From Diphasiastrum complanatum (taxonomy: Eukaryota > Streptophyta > Lycopodiopsida > Lycopodiales > Lycopodiaceae): a stretch of DNA of 30,073 nucleotides. The stretch is from the NCBI GenBank assembly GCA_029204225.1, contig MU836360.1, positions 1 through 30,073 of the forward strand, given 5' to 3'. Shown here in pieces: positions 29,046-30,073 of the stretch. Within the stretch, counting starts at the first letter, position 1, and the number at the start of each line of letters is the position of its first letter. A program made the translations under genes and the position numbers. The notes beneath the pieces were generated by a model, which did not search any database, had not been told where the DNA came from, and worked only from the letters and a program-made list of their open reading frames with translations.

Positions 29046-29800
29046 TTATAAGTTGTATGATCATGTTGATTTGAAGATATTTACCAATCGGGATGTCATC
29101 TTCATTGAAGATCAGTTTATCGACCTCAAAGGTAAGGGCAAAGCTCATATAACTGAACTATCGAACTCTCTTGAAGTATTGAATTCTCTAGTTCCAAAGG
29201 CGACTATTCCTTTTGAAGGTCCAATCTTGTCTACTCCCGATGAACAACTTATCAACAACACATCTGAAGATGATGATGTTGCAGTTCAGCAACTACAGCA
29301 TAATGAAGATTATCAACTTCGAACATCACCCAGAAGATTAACAAAACAAAGTAGACCACCTATCAGGCACATCGACGAGTCTGCAACTTACCTTGTTCTC
29401 TTATTAAGAACTAGACATGGACTATTGTTGAATTACTTACCAACAAAAATGTAGTTGATTGCAAATGGTTGTTCAAAATTAAATACAAGGCAGATGGAAG
29501 TATCGATCGAAGAAAGGCTCGACTTGTCACCAAAGGATTCTCTCAGGTACAGAACATGACTACACTGAGACCTTCAGTCTAGTAGTTAAACATTCTTCTA
29601 TTCGACTTCTATTGTCATTTGTTGTTGTAGCAGATTTGGAAATACATCAAATGGATGTACAAACAACATATGTTAATGGAGTTATCGAAGAGGACATTTA
29701 CATGGTGCAACCTGAAGGTTACAAAATCGAAGGTAAACACAATCATGTGTGTAAACTCCATAAAGCACCTTATGGCTTGAAGCAATCTACTTGAGCCTGG
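29046..29800 (+). pseudogene. Copia linker and RT fragment B
   Basis: Linker from YDHVDLKIFTNRDVIFIEDQ through LRTSPRRLTKQSRPPIRHID, then frameshifted RT start (29400-29580) and LEIHQMDVQTTYVNGVIEED, VQPEGYKIEGKHNHVCKLHK and APYGLKQS. Nearly the same sequence as fragment A at 25.26-25.47 kb, so one family. RT stops at 29793-29800, where antisense gag begins; the YVDD box and RNase H are missing. Confidence 0.9.
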
Positions 29801-30073
29801 TGATCAAGTTCCATGTCAAGAGATTTGATTCTTAGAACATATTCTTGTGCACTTTCATCACTTTTTCTCATGCCTTGCAAGACTTGGTTTATGAGCATAG
29901 GCACTCTTAACGTGTTGTTGGTGGATTCATATATAGCTTTTAAAGAATCTTAATCTTCCTTGGCTGAAGTGCAAGTGGCAACTTCCTTGAGACGATCATT
30001 ACTACCATTCATTTACACAATGTAATGATGTCTTGCCCTCTTGATCTCGTATTTCACCAATTTCTATCCACCT
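29801..30073 (-). pseudogene. Antisense copia gag (UBN2) fragment
   Basis: Minus strand reads VKYEIKRARH, RLKEVATCTSAKED, DSLKAIYESTNNTLRVPMLI, GMRKSDESAQEYVLRIKSLD and MELDH, a copia gag UBN2 region with two stops (about 30018 and 29952). It abuts the RT of fragment B head-on and is cut by the window end. Same gag family as 16.9-17.2 kb. Confidence 0.85.

Noticed and set aside
1-30073. tRNA or rRNA genes
   Set aside because: A few GTTCGA-like B-box words were inspected, but none had a matching A box or cloverleaf; no rRNA sequence recognised.

Overview
This window looks like TE-dense intergenic DNA from a land plant with a large genome. The evidence is degraded Ty1/copia polyproteins, a plant-type U-box E3 ligase with its N-terminal domain, short GT-AG introns, many CACGTG G-boxes, and AT-rich spacer DNA with long (AT)n and (CT)n tracts. 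I cannot name the species. Only one gene looks intact and cellular: the U-box gene at about 2.43-3.73 kb on the minus strand. Its first coding exon ends at a strong splice donor, and no later exon is evident in the window.

Layout. 1-0.75 kb: a decayed copia fragment (plus strand), which would lie in the U-box intron or just 3' of the gene. 2.4-3.7 kb: U-box exon. 4.17-5.8 kb: two tandem-repeat systems, a ~230-bp repeat and an 80-bp monomer satellite with a 159-bp dimer register. 5.96-6.86 kb: a diverged ~205-bp repeat, each copy carrying a G-box/ABRE-like core and an AATCCAACGG-like motif, followed by a 98-bp duplication at 7.04-7.24 kb. 8.13-8.43 kb: a possible transit-peptide exon. 8.5-16.9 kb: a candidate CACTA-like element, with a CACTACAAG end, palindromic GTCGGATTCCGAC-type subterminal repeats on both sides, and a 5'-truncated copia element with its 3' LTR nested inside. 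16.9-17.4 kb: a minus-strand copia gag start. 24.9-30.07 kb: two members of one copia family sharing a single central LTR, then another antisense gag fragment.

The most unusual part is 18.3-24.9 kb, which holds three intron-containing, partly decayed genes. (a) A minus-strand gene begins with a histone H3/CENH3-like fold, continues into a basic Ser/Arg-rich linker, and is followed by exons encoding a Ulp1/SENP (peptidase C48)-like domain. In that domain the catalytic His is kept, the Asp is Asn, and the Cys segment is absent. (b) A divergent plus-strand gene of about 470 residues belongs to no family I recognise. It shares with (a) a bidirectional promoter containing six G-boxes and related motifs in the two leaders. 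(c) A convergent minus-strand multi-exon gene has transposase-like features (LKLDESE, GDLK, HPCLYC). Ulp1-like genes are known passengers of some plant DNA transposons, so I infer that (a)-(c) are remains of one large, possibly undescribed DNA transposon, cut at its right side by copia. The joint origin, the H3-Ulp1 fusion and the transposase label are inferences. The H3 similarity itself is plain in the sequence.
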